A stretch of 34,178 nt of DNA, taken from Nocardia cyriacigeorgica NBRC 100375. GTDB lineage: Bacteria > Actinomycetota > Actinomycetes > Mycobacteriales > Mycobacteriaceae. Each line of letters starts with the position of its first letter. Positions within the stretch are counted from its first letter, which is position 1. Location of the stretch: contig NZ_BAFY01000156.1 of the NCBI RefSeq assembly GCF_000308555.1, positions 1 through 34,178 of the forward strand, read 5' to 3'. Shown here piece by piece: positions 1 through 10,474 of the stretch. A program made the position numbers and the translations under genes. Below the pieces are notes generated by a model that was not told where the DNA came from, searched no databases, and saw nothing but the letters and a program-made list of their open reading frames with translations.

Positions 1-938
<938 letters not shown>

Positions 939-1266
939 AGTTGTTCCCTCTCCCTCAACGGGTTGCTCTTCTCGGTTTGCGACCCTAGCGCCGCATTGCC
1001 GCTGGTGCGATGCCTACGGTCGGCGACATCGCTCGTCGCGGCGGCAACGGTGCCACGCCGGGCGCGAACCCTGATCCCAGACTATTCCAAACCACCGACG
1101 CGCCGGCCCGCCGTCCCGGACCGCGGTCCCGGCTCGCGATGGCATCGTTCGATCTCCCGCACCCATTAGACGCTGCCGCCGGGCTGTCGCGCATGGAGTT
1201 GGCACGATTACCTCGCTCCCGCAAGGCATCTCGCGGTATCCATGGGCGGCGCCATGACCCATCGGC
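939..1266. other. Intergenic region between coaBC and metK with likely metK promoter
   Basis: No convincing gene is seen. On the minus strand a TAGGGT hexamer at 987-982 fits an actinobacterial -10 element and would give a metK leader of roughly 40 bases; the matching -35 is poor (TCGCAC). I found no SAM riboswitch-like core. The open frames here lack ribosome binding sites and show no recognisable protein. Confidence 0.5.
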
Positions 1267-2490
1267 TCAGCTCAGCAGCGGCCCGAGCGCATCGAGCACC
1301 CGGCTGGCCAGCAGCGCCTTGGAACCGTGATCGAGTGCCTGCTCGGTGCCGTCGGCGCCGAGCAGCCAGCCGTCGTTGGTGTCTACTTCGAACGCCTTGC
1401 CCTCACCGACCGCGTTCACGACCAGTAGATCGCACCCCTTGCGGGCCAGCTTGGCGCGCGCATGGGTGAGCACGTCACCGTGCTCGTCACCGGTTTCGGC
1501 GGCGAATCCGACGATCGCGGTCCCCGGCAGCTGTCCGTCGGCGCGGGCCTGGACCAAACCGGCGAGAATGTCGTCGTTCTTGGTCAGGGCGATGGTGTCG
1601 GGTTCGCCGGCACCCTTCTTGATCTTGGCCGCGGCCACGTTGGTCGGCCGGAAATCGGCCACCGCCGCCGCCATGATCACCGCGTCCGCACCGGCCGCGT
1701 GCTTGTCCACCGCCGTCTTGAGCTGCTCGGCGGTGGTGATGTGCACCAGCTCGACGGCCGCGGGGGCCGCCATCTCGATGGTGTTACCCGCGATGAGCGT
1801 GACGTGCGCGCCGCGTTGAGCCGCGACCCGGGCCAAGGCGTAACCCTGCTTGCCGGAGCTGCGGTTGCCCAGGAAACGCACCGGGTCCAGCGGTTCTCTG
1901 GTACCGCCTGCGGTCACCACCACCCGGCGGCCCTCGAGATCACGCGGGATGGCGTCGGCGCGCTCGAGCAGCAGCGAGGCCAGGCCGAAGATCTCCTCGG
2001 GTTCGGGCAGGCGCCCCGGACCGGTGTCGGTGCCGGTGAGCCGGCCCGAGGCCGGTTCCATGACGTTGGCGCCGTGCGCGCGCAGGGTGGCGACGTTGGC
2101 GACGGTGGCCGGATGTTCCCACATCTCGGTATGCATCGCGGGCGCGAACAGGATGGGACATCGCGCGGTGAGCAGGGTGGCGGTGAGCAGGTCGTCGGCG
2201 CGGCCGGTGGCGGCACGCGCCATCAGATCGGCGGTCGCGGGCGCGATGACGACGAGGTCGGCTTCCTGACCGAGGCGTACATGCGGCACTTCGGGCACGT
2301 CGGAGAACACCCCGGTGTTCACGGGGTTACCGGTGAGGGCCTCGAAGGTGGCCTTGCCGACGAACTGCAGCGCCGATTCGGTGGGAATGACCCGGACCTC
2401 GTGCCCGGTCTCGGTGAAGCGGCGCACCAGCGCGCACGCCTTGTAGGCGGCGATGCCCCCGCCGACCCCGACAACGACCCGTGTGGTCAT
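1267..2490 (-). CDS. coaBC: Bifunctional phosphopantothenoylcysteine decarboxylase / phosphopantothenate-cysteine ligase
   Basis: CoaBC joins cysteine to 4'-phosphopantothenate (CoaB, C-terminal half) and then decarboxylates the product with an FMN-dependent N-terminal half (CoaC), on the way to coenzyme A. The 407 residues match the usual fused length. The N-terminus GVGGGIAAYK is the flavin-binding start. The CoaC half has VPHVRLG with the probable catalytic His and PAMHTEMW in place of the textbook PxMNxxMW. The ligase half begins near RRVVVTAGGTREPLDPVR, followed by NRSSGKQG and later KNDDIL. The ATG at 2490 has a strong AGGAGG a few bases upstream. It lies 84 bases after rpoZ in the same direction, as in mycobacteria. 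The flap segment TGTDTGPGRL has no Cys where the E. coli enzyme has one. Confidence 0.96.
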   Translation of the reverse strand: MTTRVVVGVGGGIAAYKACALVRRFTETGHEVRVIPTESALQFVGKATFEALTGNPVNTGVFSDVPEVPHVRLGQEADLVVIAPATADLMARAATGRADDLLTATLLTARCPILFAPAMHTEMWEHPATVANVATLRAHGANVMEPASGRLTGTDTGPGRLPEPEEIFGLASLLLERADAIPRDLEGRRVVVTAGGTREPLDPVRFLGNRSSGKQGYALARVAAQRGAHVTLIAGNTIEMAAPAAVELVHITTAEQLKTAVDKHAAGADAVIMAAAVADFRPTNVAAAKIKKGAGEPDTIALTKNDDILAGLVQARADGQLPGTAIVGFAAETGDEHGDVLTHARAKLARKGCDLLVVNAVGEGKAFEVDTNDGWLLGADGTEQALDHGSKALLASRVLDALGPLLS

Positions 2491-2574
2491 TGCGCCTCCT
2501 GTGTTGTGCGGGACACCAGCGCCCGATGTGCCCGGCGAGCCACGGTGCCGTGCACCGGCCTCACCGGGACGTGG

Positions 2575-2856
2575 TCACTCGCCTTCGGTGTGCTCGAGCA
2601 GGTCGGCGTGGATCTCACGCATGGCCACCGACAGCGGCTTCTCCTGCGCGATGGGCTCGACCAGCGGGCCGACGTACTCGAGGATGCCGTCGCCGAGCTG
2701 GTTGTAGTAATCGTTGATCTGACGTGCCCGCTTGGCGGCGTAGATGACCAGGGCGTACTTGGACGAGGTGCGCTCGAGCAGCTCGTCGATCGGCGGGTTG
2801 GTGAGGCCGATCGGAGTGTCGTAGGCGGGCGCGGAGATGGTGTCCGTACTGCTCAC
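2575..2856 (-). CDS. rpoZ: DNA-directed RNA polymerase subunit omega
   Basis: Omega is the small subunit that helps fold and hold the beta-prime subunit of RNA polymerase. The sequence contains the actinobacterial omega core: [35 protein letters not shown] and the C-terminal [15 protein letters not shown] chose the GTG at 2856 (93 residues) because AGGAG lies 8 bases upstream and the protein then starts [16 protein letters not shown]. An in-frame GTG at 2907 would give 110 residues and overlaps the gmk stop as GTGA, so a coupled longer form cannot be excluded. It sits between gmk and coaBC, as in M. tuberculosis Rv1389-Rv1391. Confidence 0.93.
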   Translation of the reverse strand: MSSTDTISAPAYDTPIGLTNPPIDELLERTSSKYALVIYAAKRARQINDYYNQLGDGILEYVGPLVEPIAQEKPLSVAMREIHADLLEHTEGE

Positions 2857-2903
2857 TAGGGGGGCTCCTGCGGGTTGTTGACCGATATTGTCGCGGACGG
2901 GTG

Positions 2904-3488
2904 TCACGAACTCGAATTTGTGCTAACGAACAACGATACCAACTGCTCGCAGGCGCTGGTCACCTCGTCGTTCACGATCACGATGTCGAACTCGTCACAA
3001 GCGGCCAGTTCGGTGCGCGCGGTCTCCAGCCTGCGCTCGATGACCTCCGGCGATTCGGTGCCACGCGAACGCAGCCGCGATACCAGCTCGTCCCAGCTGG
3101 GCGGGGCCAGGAACACCAGCAGCGCTTCCGGCATCGCCTTACGGACCGAGCGCGCGCCTTCCAGATCGACCTCGACCAGCACGGGCAGGCCTTCGGCCAG
3201 CGCCGCGCGGACCGGGGCGGCCGGGGTGCCCGAGCGCTGCAGTCCGCCGTGGATATCGGCCCATTCGAGCAGGTCCCCGGCCTCGATCATCGCGTCGAAT
3301 TCCGCACGGCTGACGAACCGGTAGTCACGGCCGTCGACCTCCCCGGGCCGTGGGGCCCGGGTTGTGGCCGACACGCTGAACACCAGGTGCGGTAGGCGTT
3401 CGCGAACGCAGCGCACCACGGTGGACTTGCCCACGGCCGAGGGGCCGACCAGAACGACCAGCCGACCCTTCGTCATGTGTTCGACCAC
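2904..3488 (-). CDS. gmk: Guanylate kinase
   Basis: Gmk phosphorylates GMP to GDP with ATP, feeding GTP and ppGpp pools. The P-loop GPSAVGKST is near residue 15. It is followed by [17 protein letters not shown] (GMP-binding region), LEWADIHGG and [20 protein letters not shown] (lid region), all in family order over 194 residues. The start is uncertain: GTG at 3488 (MVEHMTKG) or ATG at 3476 ([11 protein letters not shown]); neither has a clear ribosome binding site. It starts 9 bases after mihF ends, so the two are probably cotranscribed and translation may be coupled. Confidence 0.95.
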   Translation of the reverse strand: MVEHMTKGRLVVLVGPSAVGKSTVVRCVRERLPHLVFSVSATTRAPRPGEVDGRDYRFVSRAEFDAMIEAGDLLEWADIHGGLQRSGTPAAPVRAALAEGLPVLVEVDLEGARSVRKAMPEALLVFLAPPSWDELVSRLRSRGTESPEVIERRLETARTELAACDEFDIVIVNDEVTSACEQLVSLFVSTNSSS

Positions 3489-3497
3489 CGGCGGTTG

Positions 3498-3818
3498 TCA
3501 GGCGCCGACGTCGAACTTGGCCAGCAGGGCCTTGCGCTGCCGATCGCCCAGGCCGCGCAGACGGCGGGTGGGAGCGATCTCCAGCTCGGTCATGATCTCG
3601 GCCGCCTTGACCTTGCCGACCTTGGGCAGGGCTTCGAGCAGGGCCGACACCTTCATCTTGCCGATGATCTCATTGGTCTCGGCGTCGTTGAGGACACTCT
3701 TCAGGTCGGTGCCGCCACGCTTCAAGCGATCCTTGAGCTCCGCCCGAGTGCGGCGAGCGGCCGCCGCCTTCTCCAAAGCAGCGGCGCGCTGCTCGTCAGT
3801 CAGCTGGGGAAGGGCCAC
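3498..3818 (-). CDS. mihF: Integration host factor, actinobacterial type (mIHF)
   Basis: mIHF is a small nucleoid-associated DNA-binding protein of actinobacteria, unrelated in sequence to the IHF of E. coli. It was first known as the host factor for mycobacteriophage L5 integration. The 106 residues start MALPQLTDEQRAAALEKAA and include RAELKDRLKRGGTDLKSVL and the helix-two-turn-helix-like SALLEALPKVGKVKAAEIM, then RRLRGLGDRQRKALLAKF. The GTG start at 3818 has GGAGGAACC directly upstream. It heads the mihF-gmk-rpoZ-coaBC group, matching Rv1388 onward, and probably has its own promoter in the large upstream gap. Confidence 0.96.
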   Translation of the reverse strand: MALPQLTDEQRAAALEKAAAARRTRAELKDRLKRGGTDLKSVLNDAETNEIIGKMKVSALLEALPKVGKVKAAEIMTELEIAPTRRLRGLGDRQRKALLAKFDVGA

Positions 3819-3990
3819 GGTTCCTCCGTCTCATCGTTCATTGCATCAACTACTGCCCAATTACCCGGCAGTGACAGCGACCGTACCCACGACTCCTGCC
3901 GATTGCGAACCCACCCCCCAGGTCAGCGCATGATTCGACGATGCCGTAGGGGACGCCGGGCGCAATGCCGAACCCGGCTCGCCCACCCTC

Positions 3991-4006
3991 CCGAACACCG
4001 GTTCGA
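3991..4006. promoter_or_regulatory. LexA (SOS) box-like palindrome
   Basis: The sequence CCGAACACCGGTTCGA matches 11 of 12 fixed bases of the mycobacterial/actinobacterial LexA box TCGAAC-N4-GTTCGA. It lies about 170 bases upstream of the mihF start, with no known SOS gene next to it. It may be a chance match or a real operator for mihF or an unseen transcript. Confidence 0.3.
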
Positions 4007-4437
4007 ATCGGCGAAACAGCCTGCGAGCAGGACGTTTTCGTACACGGGACGAATTAGCGGGCCGGTTGCCACAGCGTCGCGATCGCTCCCGGCAAACCCA
4101 CACCCCCCCCGACCAGGAACTTTCTGGAAAATTTCTGCGTGTCGCTCCGGAATCGGGCGCGTGTCGCGTTCCGGGCATCCCGCGCGCACCTCGGACCACG
4201 TCAGGACCGTGCGCGGGTCTCGGCACCGGCCCGTGGCCTCGGCAGACGTATGACGCCGGGCCGGGCCGACCGGAAGCGCCGAGCAGGGGTATCGGCAGGC
4301 AGGAGCGTCTACGGGCGCTGCTGGCCTCGTGCCGGGTACTCGGCCCCCCAACTGACCACACAGCGTTTCAGCGGGCCGTCAGGGCACCAGCAACCGCACC
4401 TCACGCGCCGGCGCCGGACGCTCGGCACCGCACATGG

Positions 4438-4476
4438 ATCAGGCCCGGCCCGAGGGGTGGGCGGGCCGGACCTGAT
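4438..4476 (-). terminator. Long hairpin downstream of pyrF, possible terminator
   Basis: Arms 4438-4452 and 4462-4476 pair over 15 bases with one mismatch (4444/4470), enclosing a 9-base loop. The stem is very GC-rich and no T-run follows, as is common for actinobacterial terminators. It lies about 190 bases beyond the pyrF stop on the minus strand, so it could end the pyr transcript; its orientation is inferred from context. Confidence 0.45.
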
Positions 4477-4666
4477 GTCCCCCGCGAGCGCGAGGTGCTG
4501 TGATGGAAAACCGCCGGCTGTTGCCCCGCCGGAGATCCCCCGATCAACCTCCACAGCATCTCACCGCCGCGACGCCGATACCAGCACCTCGGCCGATGCG
4601 TCGCGGATGAGACACCCGTGTCGAAACCGTCGCCGGGCCCGCGGTGATCGGGTACCCGGGCGCGGG

Positions 4667-5491
4667 CTACCCCAGCAGGAAGCCGAATTCTTCCTGCAAC
4701 GCCGTCATGCGCGCCCGTAGCGCCGGAACCGATGGCCCCTCACGCAACACTTCCCGCGAGGCATTGGGGACGACACCGTGCAATAGGTGCTCGGGTACGA
4801 GGCCGCGAATCGAGTCCGCTCCCCCGCCCTGCGCGCCGACCCCCGGCATCAGGATCGGCCCGTTCAGCGCGCTCAGATCCGGCGCTTCGGTGAGGGTGGC
4901 GCCGACCACGACACCGACGGAACCGAAGCCATCGCCGGTGTTGCGGGCCGCGGCGGCGTCGACGATCGTCTGGGCGATGGTGCGCCCGTCGCCCGCGGTG
5001 ACCCGTTGCAGCTGCGCGCCTTCGGGATTGGAGGTCGCCGCCAGCACGAACACACCGCGGTGATTGGCCTGCGCCAGTTCGAGGGCCGGATCGAGGGAGC
5101 CGAAGCCGAGATACGGCGACACCGTCACCGCGTCCGAACTCAGCGGACCGTCGCCGAGCCAGGCGCGGGCGTAGGCGTCCATGGTGGAACCGATATCGCC
5201 GCGTTTGGCGTCGGCCAGCACCAGCGTGCCGGAATCACGCAACACCTCGATGGTGCGCTCGAGCACCCCGATCCCGCCCGCGCCATAGACCTCGAAGAAC
5301 GCCACCTGCGGCTTGACCAGCGCGACGCAGCCGTCGAAGGCCTCCACGCAGATCTCGGCGAAGGCTTCCAGACCGTCGACGTCGTCGGTCAGGCCCCACT
5401 GGCCGAGCAGGCCGGGATGGGGATCGATGCCGACGCACAGCGGCCCGAACTGCCGCATCGCGTGCTGTAGCCGTTCGCCGAAGGTCCGCAC
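4667..5491 (-). CDS. pyrF: Orotidine 5'-phosphate decarboxylase
   Basis: PyrF converts OMP to UMP, the last step of de novo pyrimidine synthesis. It belongs to the actinobacterial/MTCY form of the family. Seen are [11 protein letters not shown] near the N-terminus, [11 protein letters not shown], the catalytic [41 protein letters not shown] and the phosphate-gripping [10 protein letters not shown]. The GTG at 5491 is preferred because GGAG lies 8 bases upstream, the N-terminus then aligns with M. tuberculosis PyrF, and the length becomes 274 residues, the same as that protein. An in-frame GTG at 5524 overlaps the carB stop as GTGA and would add 11 residues. It closes the pyr operon directly after carB. 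Confidence 0.95.
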   Translation of the reverse strand: MRTFGERLQHAMRQFGPLCVGIDPHPGLLGQWGLTDDVDGLEAFAEICVEAFDGCVALVKPQVAFFEVYGAGGIGVLERTIEVLRDSGTLVLADAKRGDIGSTMDAYARAWLGDGPLSSDAVTVSPYLGFGSLDPALELAQANHRGVFVLAATSNPEGAQLQRVTAGDGRTIAQTIVDAAAARNTGDGFGSVGVVVGATLTEAPDLSALNGPILMPGVGAQGGGADSIRGLVPEHLLHGVVPNASREVLREGPSVPALRARMTALQEEFGFLLG

Positions 5492-5520
5492 CGATCCCGC
5501 TCCGCTCTCCTGATCGTGGC

Positions 5521-8500
5521 TCACCCGCGCAGTACCGCGTGCAGTTCCTGCAGCGAACGCACCCCGATGCCGCCGTTGATGCTGGCCTCGATGCCCTGCA
5601 CGGCCGCAGCCGCGCCCTGCACCGTGGTGATGCACGGGATGTTCACGCCCACTGCGGCACTACGGATCTCGTAGCCGTCCACGCGGGGCCCGGAGTTGCC
5701 GTACGGGGTGTTGAACACCATGTCGACCTCGCCGTCGCGGATCTGCTCGACGATGGTCGGCTCGTCGGCCGGACCGGCCTCGGAGTGCTTGCGCACCCGC
5801 TCGCACGGAATGCCGTTGCGGCGCAACATCTCCGCGGTGCCCTCGGTGGCCAGGATGCGGAAGCCCAGATCGTTGAGCCGCTTCACCGGGAACACCATGG
5901 CGCGCTTGTCGCGGTTGGCGATGGAGACGAACACCGTGCCCTCGGTCGGCAGCGAACCGTAGGCCGCGGTCTGGCTCTTGGCGAAGGCGGTACCGAAATC
6001 GGCGTCGATGCCCATGACCTCACCGGTGGACTTCATCTCCGGCGAGAGCAGCGAGTCCACTCCGGTGCCGTCGGCCTTGCGGAACCGATGGAAGGGCAGC
6101 ACGGCTTCCTTCACCGCGACCGGAGCGTCCAGCGGGACGTGCCCACCGTCGCCGTCGCCGGGCAGCATGCCCTCCTTGCGCAGATCGGCGATGGTGGCGC
6201 CGAGCATGATCCGCGCGGCCGCCTTGGCCAGCGGCACCGCGGTGGCCTTGGAGACGAACGGCACGGTGCGGCTGGCGCGTGGGTTGGCCTCGAGCACGTA
6301 GAGCACGTCGTCCTTGAGCGCGTACTGCACGTTGAGCAGGCCCTTGACCCCGATGCCCTTGGCCAGCGCCACGGTGGAGCGGCGCACGGCCTCGATATCG
6401 CTGCGCCCGAGGGTGATCGGCGGGAGCGCGCACGCCGAGTCACCGGAGTGGATTCCGGCCTCCTCGATGTGTTCCATCACGCCGCCCAGGTACACCTCGT
6501 CGCCGTCGCAGAGCGCATCGACGTCGATTTCGATGGCGTCTTCGAGGAAGCGGTCGACCAGCACCGGGTGCTCGGGGTTGAGTTCGGTGGCCCGGGAGAT
6601 GTAGCCCTCGAGCGAGGTCTCGTCGTAGACGATCTCCATGCCGCGGCCGCCGAGCACGTAGGACGGGCGCACCAGCACCGGGTAGCCGATCTCGGCCGCG
6701 ATCTTCTTGGCCTGCTCCACCGTGGTCGCGGTGCCGTACTTCGGCGCGGGCAGACCGGCCGCGACCAGCACGTCACCGAATTCGCCCCGGTCCTCGGCCA
6801 GGTCGATCGCGGCGGCGCTGGTACCGACGACGGGTACGCCCGCGTCGGTGAGCCGCTGCGCCAGGCCCAGCGGGGTCTGGCCGCCCAACTGCACGATGAC
6901 GCCGGCGACGGTGCCGGATTCTGTCTCCGCGTGATAGACCTCGAGCACGTCTTCGAAGGTCAACGGCTCGAAGTAGAGCCGATCGGCGGTGTCGTAGTCG
7001 GTGGAGACAGTCTCCGGGTTGCAGTTGACCATCACCGTCTCGTAGCCGGCCTGCGACAGCGTCTGCGCGGCATGCACACACGAGTAGTCGAACTCGATGC
7101 CCTGACCGATCCGGTTCGGGCCCGACCCGAGGATGATCACCTTCTCGCGCTCACGCTGCGGCGCGACCTCCGATTCGGCGGCGGGATCGAGCTCGTAGGC
7201 CGAGTAGTGGTAGGGGGTCTTGGCCTCGAACTCGGCAGCGCAGGTGTCGACGGTCTTGAACACCGGGCGCACCCCGAGCCGGTGGCGCAGCGCGCGCACA
7301 CCGCTCTCGCCGGCCAGTTCGGGGCGCAGCGCGGCGATCTGCCGGTCGGACAGGCCGTAGTGCTTGGCCTGGCGCAGCAGCGATTCGTCGAGCACCGGCG
7401 CGTCGAGCAATTCCTGTCGCAGCTCGACCAGGCCGGCGACCTCGGCGACAAACCATGGGTCGATGCCGGAGGCGGCGGCGACGTCGTCGATGCTCGCGCC
7501 CAGGCGCAGGGCACGCTCCACCTGATAGATGCGGCCTTCGGTGGGCACCCGCAGGTCATCGAGGATGGCGGTGATCGCGGCCTGGACGTCGGCGGGAGCG
7601 TCGGAGGCCGGGGCCCACTGTCCGTCGTCGGTGGTCCAGAATCCGGCGGACTTGGTCTCCAGCGAACGCAGCACCTTGCCCAGCGCCTCGGCGAAGTTGC
7701 GGCCGAGCGACATCGCCTCGCCCACCGACTTCATGGTGGTGGTCAGTGTGCCATCGGCACCGGGGAACTTCTCGAACGCGAACCGCGGCGCCTTGACCAC
7801 GACGTAGTCGAGCGTCGGCTCGAAGCAGGCCGGGGTTTCCTTGGTGATGTCGTTGACGATCTCGTCGAGGGTGTAGCCGATGGCCAGTTTGGCGGCGATC
7901 TTGGCGATCGGGAAGCCGGTGGCCTTGGACGCCAGCGCCGAGGACCGCGACACGCGCGGGTTCATCTCGATGACGATCAGGCGGCCGTCGGCCGGGTTCA
8001 CCGCGAACTGGATGTTGCAGCCGCCGGTGTCCACGCCGACCTCACGCAGGATGGCGATGCCCAGATCGCGCATCTTCTGGTACTCGCGATCGGTCAGGGT
8101 CATGGCCGGGGCGACGGTCATCGAGTCGCCGGTGTGCACGCCCATCGGGTCGACGTTCTCGATCGAGCAGACGATCACGACGTTGTCGCGACCGTCGCGC
8201 ATCAGCTCGAGCTCGTATTCCTTCCAGCCGAGGATGGACTCCTCGATCAGGACGTTCGCGGTCGGCGAAGCGGCGAGGCCACCGCCGGCGATGCGGTCGA
8301 GGTCCTCGTCGTTGTAGGCCATGCCGGAGCCGAGGCCGCCCATGGTGAACGAGGGCCGCACGACCACCGGGAAGCCGAGCTCGGCGACGGTCTCGCGCAC
8401 CTCGTCCATGGTGAAACAGACCCGCGAGCGCGCACTCTCACCGCCGACCTTGGCGACGATGTCCTTGAACTTCTGCCGGTCCTCACCGCGCTGGATGGCG

Positions 8501-8862
8501 TCGAAGTCGGCGCCGATCAGCTCGACGTCGTACTTCTCCAGCACGCCGCGCTCGTGCAGCGCGACGGCGGTGTTGAGCGCGGTCTGCCCGCCGAGGGTGG
8601 CCAGGATGGCGTCGGGACGCTCCTTGGCGATGACCTTCTCGACGAACTCGGGGGTGATCGGCTCGACGTAGGTGGAGTCGGCGAACTCCGGGTCGGTCAT
8701 GATCGTGGCCGGGTTGGAGTTGACCAGCGACACCCGCAGGCCCTCCGAGCGCAGCACCCGGCAGGCCTGGGTGCCGGAGTAATCGAACTCGCAGGCCTGA
8801 CCGATGACGATCGGGCCCGAGCCGATCACCAGGATGTGGTTCAGATCGGTGCGGCGAGGCAT
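5521..8862 (-). CDS. carB: Carbamoyl-phosphate synthase large subunit
   Basis: CarB uses ammonia from CarA, bicarbonate and two ATP to make carbamoyl phosphate for pyrimidines and arginine. The 1113 residues show the duplicated ATP-grasp architecture. The first half begins with [20 protein letters not shown] and carries [20 protein letters not shown]. The second half begins near [20 protein letters not shown] and carries [22 protein letters not shown]-terminal MGS-like regulatory domain follows, with [24 protein letters not shown] and [19 protein letters not shown]. The ATG overlaps the carA stop by one base (TGATG). UMP and related effectors normally act on the C-terminal domain (family knowledge). 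Confidence 0.98.
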   Translation of the reverse strand: MPRRTDLNHILVIGSGPIVIGQACEFDYSGTQACRVLRSEGLRVSLVNSNPATIMTDPEFADSTYVEPITPEFVEKVIAKERPDAILATLGGQTALNTAVALHERGVLEKYDVELIGADFDAIQRGEDRQKFKDIVAKVGGESARSRVCFTMDEVRETVAELGFPVVVRPSFTMGGLGSGMAYNDEDLDRIAGGGLAASPTANVLIEESILGWKEYELELMRDGRDNVVIVCSIENVDPMGVHTGDSMTVAPAMTLTDREYQKMRDLGIAILREVGVDTGGCNIQFAVNPADGRLIVIEMNPRVSRSSALASKATGFPIAKIAAKLAIGYTLDEIVNDITKETPACFEPTLDYVVVKAPRFAFEKFPGADGTLTTTMKSVGEAMSLGRNFAEALGKVLRSLETKSAGFWTTDDGQWAPASDAPADVQAAITAILDDLRVPTEGRIYQVERALRLGASIDDVAAASGIDPWFVAEVAGLVELRQELLDAPVLDESLLRQAKHYGLSDRQIAALRPELAGESGVRALRHRLGVRPVFKTVDTCAAEFEAKTPYHYSAYELDPAAESEVAPQREREKVIILGSGPNRIGQGIEFDYSCVHAAQTLSQAGYETVMVNCNPETVSTDYDTADRLYFEPLTFEDVLEVYHAETESGTVAGVIVQLGGQTPLGLAQRLTDAGVPVVGTSAAAIDLAEDRGEFGDVLVAAGLPAPKYGTATTVEQAKKIAAEIGYPVLVRPSYVLGGRGMEIVYDETSLEGYISRATELNPEHPVLVDRFLEDAIEIDVDALCDGDEVYLGGVMEHIEEAGIHSGDSACALPPITLGRSDIEAVRRSTVALAKGIGVKGLLNVQYALKDDVLYVLEANPRASRTVPFVSKATAVPLAKAAARIMLGATIADLRKEGMLPGDGDGGHVPLDAPVAVKEAVLPFHRFRKADGTGVDSLLSPEMKSTGEVMGIDADFGTAFAKSQTAAYGSLPTEGTVFVSIANRDKRAMVFPVKRLNDLGFRILATEGTAEMLRRNGIPCERVRKHSEAGPADEPTIVEQIRDGEVDMVFNTPYGNSGPRVDGYEIRSAAVGVNIPCITTVQGAAAAVQGIEASINGGIGVRSLQELHAVLRG

Positions 8863-9983
8863 CAGGCTCCTTCCATCAGACCGGCGAAACGGTCGAACAA
8901 GTACGCGGCATCATGGGGGCCGGCGGCGGCTTCGGGGTGGTACTGCACGGAGAACGCGCGACCGTCGACCAGGCGCACGCCCTCGACGGTGCCGTCGTTG
9001 GCGCAGACGTGGCTGACCTCGGCCTTGCCGAACGGGGTGTCGAACTGTTCACCCCGCTCGCCTTCGAGGGCGAAGCCGTGGTTCTGCGCGGTGATCGAGA
9101 TGCGGCCGGTCTCGTGCTCGACGACCGGGATGTTGATGCCGCGGTGGCCGAACTTCATCTTGTAGGTGCCGCGACCCAGCGCCCGGCCCAGGATCTGGTT
9201 GCCGAAGCAGATGCCGAACAGCGGCAGGCCGGCGCCGAGGATCTGGCGGGTGAGTTCGACCGCACCGTCCTGGGTGGCCGGGTCGCCCGGGCCGTTGGAC
9301 AGGAACACGCCGTTCGGCTTCAGCTCCTGGATCTGGTCGAACGAGGTGCCCGACGGCACCACGTGCACCCGGATGCCGCGTTCGGCGAACATCCGCGGGG
9401 TGTTGGTCTTGATACCGAGATCCACCGCGACCACCGTGAAGCGGTGCTCGCCGGTGGGCTCGATGGTGTAGAGCCCGTCGGTGCTGACTTCCTCGGCCAG
9501 GTCCGCGCCGAGCATGGACGGCTGGCCGTTGACCCTGGCCACCAGTTCGTCGACGGTGGCGGCGACGGCGTCACCGCTGAAGATGCCCGCCTTCATCGAA
9601 CCGCGGGTGCGCAGGTGCCGGACCACCGCGCGGGTGTCGATGCCCGCGATGCCGACGACGTCCTGACGCTCCAACTCATCGGGCAGCGTCCGGGTGGCGC
9701 GCCAGTTGGAGGCACGGCGCGCGGGGTCGCGCACGGCGTAGCCGGCGACCCAGATCTTGCCGGACTCGTCGTCCTCGTCGTTCCAGCCGGTGTTGCCGAT
9801 CTGCGGCGCCGTGGCCACCACGATCTGGCGGTGATAGCTGGGGTCGGTCAGGGTTTCCTGGTAACCGGTCATCGCGGTGCAGAACACCGCCTCGCCCAGT
9901 GTCTCGCCGACGGCGCCGTAGGAGGTGCCACGGAAAACCCGGCCATCCTCCAGCACCAAGGCCGCTTCGTAATTTCCGCTCAT
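8862..9983 (-). CDS. carA: Carbamoyl-phosphate synthase small (glutaminase) subunit
   Basis: CarA hydrolyses glutamine and channels ammonia to CarB. The 373-residue protein has the N-terminal CarA-specific domain ([20 protein letters not shown], then [13 protein letters not shown]) and a class I glutamine amidotransferase domain. The latter has the nucleophile Cys in [15 protein letters not shown] and the His-Glu pair in [19 protein letters not shown] is also present. The ATG at 9983 overlaps the stop of the upstream PH-like gene as ATGA, so translation is coupled. It is followed by carB with a one-base overlap. Confidence 0.98.
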   Translation of the reverse strand: MSGNYEAALVLEDGRVFRGTSYGAVGETLGEAVFCTAMTGYQETLTDPSYHRQIVVATAPQIGNTGWNDEDDESGKIWVAGYAVRDPARRASNWRATRTLPDELERQDVVGIAGIDTRAVVRHLRTRGSMKAGIFSGDAVAATVDELVARVNGQPSMLGADLAEEVSTDGLYTIEPTGEHRFTVVAVDLGIKTNTPRMFAERGIRVHVVPSGTSFDQIQELKPNGVFLSNGPGDPATQDGAVELTRQILGAGLPLFGICFGNQILGRALGRGTYKMKFGHRGINIPVVEHETGRISITAQNHGFALEGERGEQFDTPFGKAEVSHVCANDGTVEGVRLVDGRAFSVQYHPEAAAGPHDAAYLFDRFAGLMEGA

Positions 9984-10474
9984 CCCTCGTCTCCCGTCGT
10001 CATCTGTGCCCACGCCGGATACACCGTCTTGTCGTCTCCTCGGAAACCGGTATCGATCTCGGTTCCGGTCGGCAGCTTCCAGCGAATCACCAGCACACCA
10101 TCTTCTGTCATCACCTTGCCCGCATGGCCGCGTTCGGTGCGTACCGCCGTGATCGATTCCTGCGGAATCCAGATCACCGACGCGCCGTCCCGCTCGAGCA
10201 GGATGCCTTTCTCGAACCGGGTGAGTTCGGCATTGGCCCGAAAGCCCAGGTCGCCGACCGCGATCCGGTCCTGCCAGCTCGGCGCCATGGTGCTGCCGAG
10301 GTAGAGGCCGGTGGTCGGTTCGAGCAGCTGAGCGCCCAGTTCCTGCGGCACCGGCGGCAGTTCGCCGATGCGCGCGGCCTGACGGGCGGCCCGGTTCTGC
10401 CAGCCCCGGTACATCAGGTAGATCAGCACCGCCCACAGCAGCGCCAGTCCGACCACCCACAGCGCGCGTTCCAT
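9980..10474 (-). CDS. Membrane-anchored PH-like domain protein (Rv1382-type), function unknown
   Basis: This 164-residue protein has one N-terminal membrane segment (residues about 4-24, [20 protein letters not shown]) followed by a soluble domain of alternating hydrophobic strands ([33 protein letters not shown]). That fits the PH-like domain assigned to its mycobacterial counterpart Rv1382, which lies at the same place between pyrC and carA. Its start ATG overlaps the pyrC TAA by one base, and its TGA overlaps the carA ATG by four, so it is embedded in the pyr operon. The conserved position suggests a role linked to pyrimidine synthesis or membrane attachment of the pathway, but no function can be read from the sequence. 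Confidence 0.88.
   Translation of the reverse strand: MERALWVVGLALLWAVLIYLMYRGWQNRAARQAARIGELPPVPQELGAQLLEPTTGLYLGSTMAPSWQDRIAVGDLGFRANAELTRFEKGILLERDGASVIWIPQESITAVRTERGHAGKVMTEDGVLVIRWKLPTGTEIDTGFRGDDKTVYPAWAQMTTGDEG

Larger units (their letters stand above)
3819..4666. other. 848-base gene-free region between pyrF and mihF
   Basis: No supported gene: the open frames on both strands are arginine/proline-rich, lack ribosome binding sites and resemble no family. In M. tuberculosis the same place holds PE15/PPE20, absent here. The region holds a LexA-like box (3991-4006), a run of eight C (4103-4110), an AT-rich island (about 4118-4137) and a long hairpin (4438-4476). The minus-strand stretch just before mihF, with TAATTG and TAGTTG near 3850-3870, is the likely mihF promoter region, but I cannot place the hexamers with confidence. 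Confidence 0.6.

Noticed and set aside
939..1266. Possible SAM riboswitch upstream of metK
   Set aside because: No conserved riboswitch core or multi-helix structure could be recognised.
3997..4010. GGTTCGAATC resembling a tRNA T-loop
   Set aside because: The flanking bases do not form the T-stem, and no acceptor or anticodon arms are present; the sequence is better explained as part of a LexA-like palindrome.
4103..4110. Run of eight C that could allow phase variation
   Set aside because: It lies in gene-free DNA, with no frame to switch.
3861..4361. 166-codon frame in the pyrF-mihF gap
   Set aside because: Arg/Pro/Ser-rich product, no ribosome binding site, and no resemblance to the PE/PPE genes found here in M. 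tuberculosis.
5539..9165. Very long open frame antisense to carB and the end of carA
   Set aside because: It mirrors carB codons in high-GC DNA, is His/Arg/Gly rich, has no ribosome binding site and matches no family.
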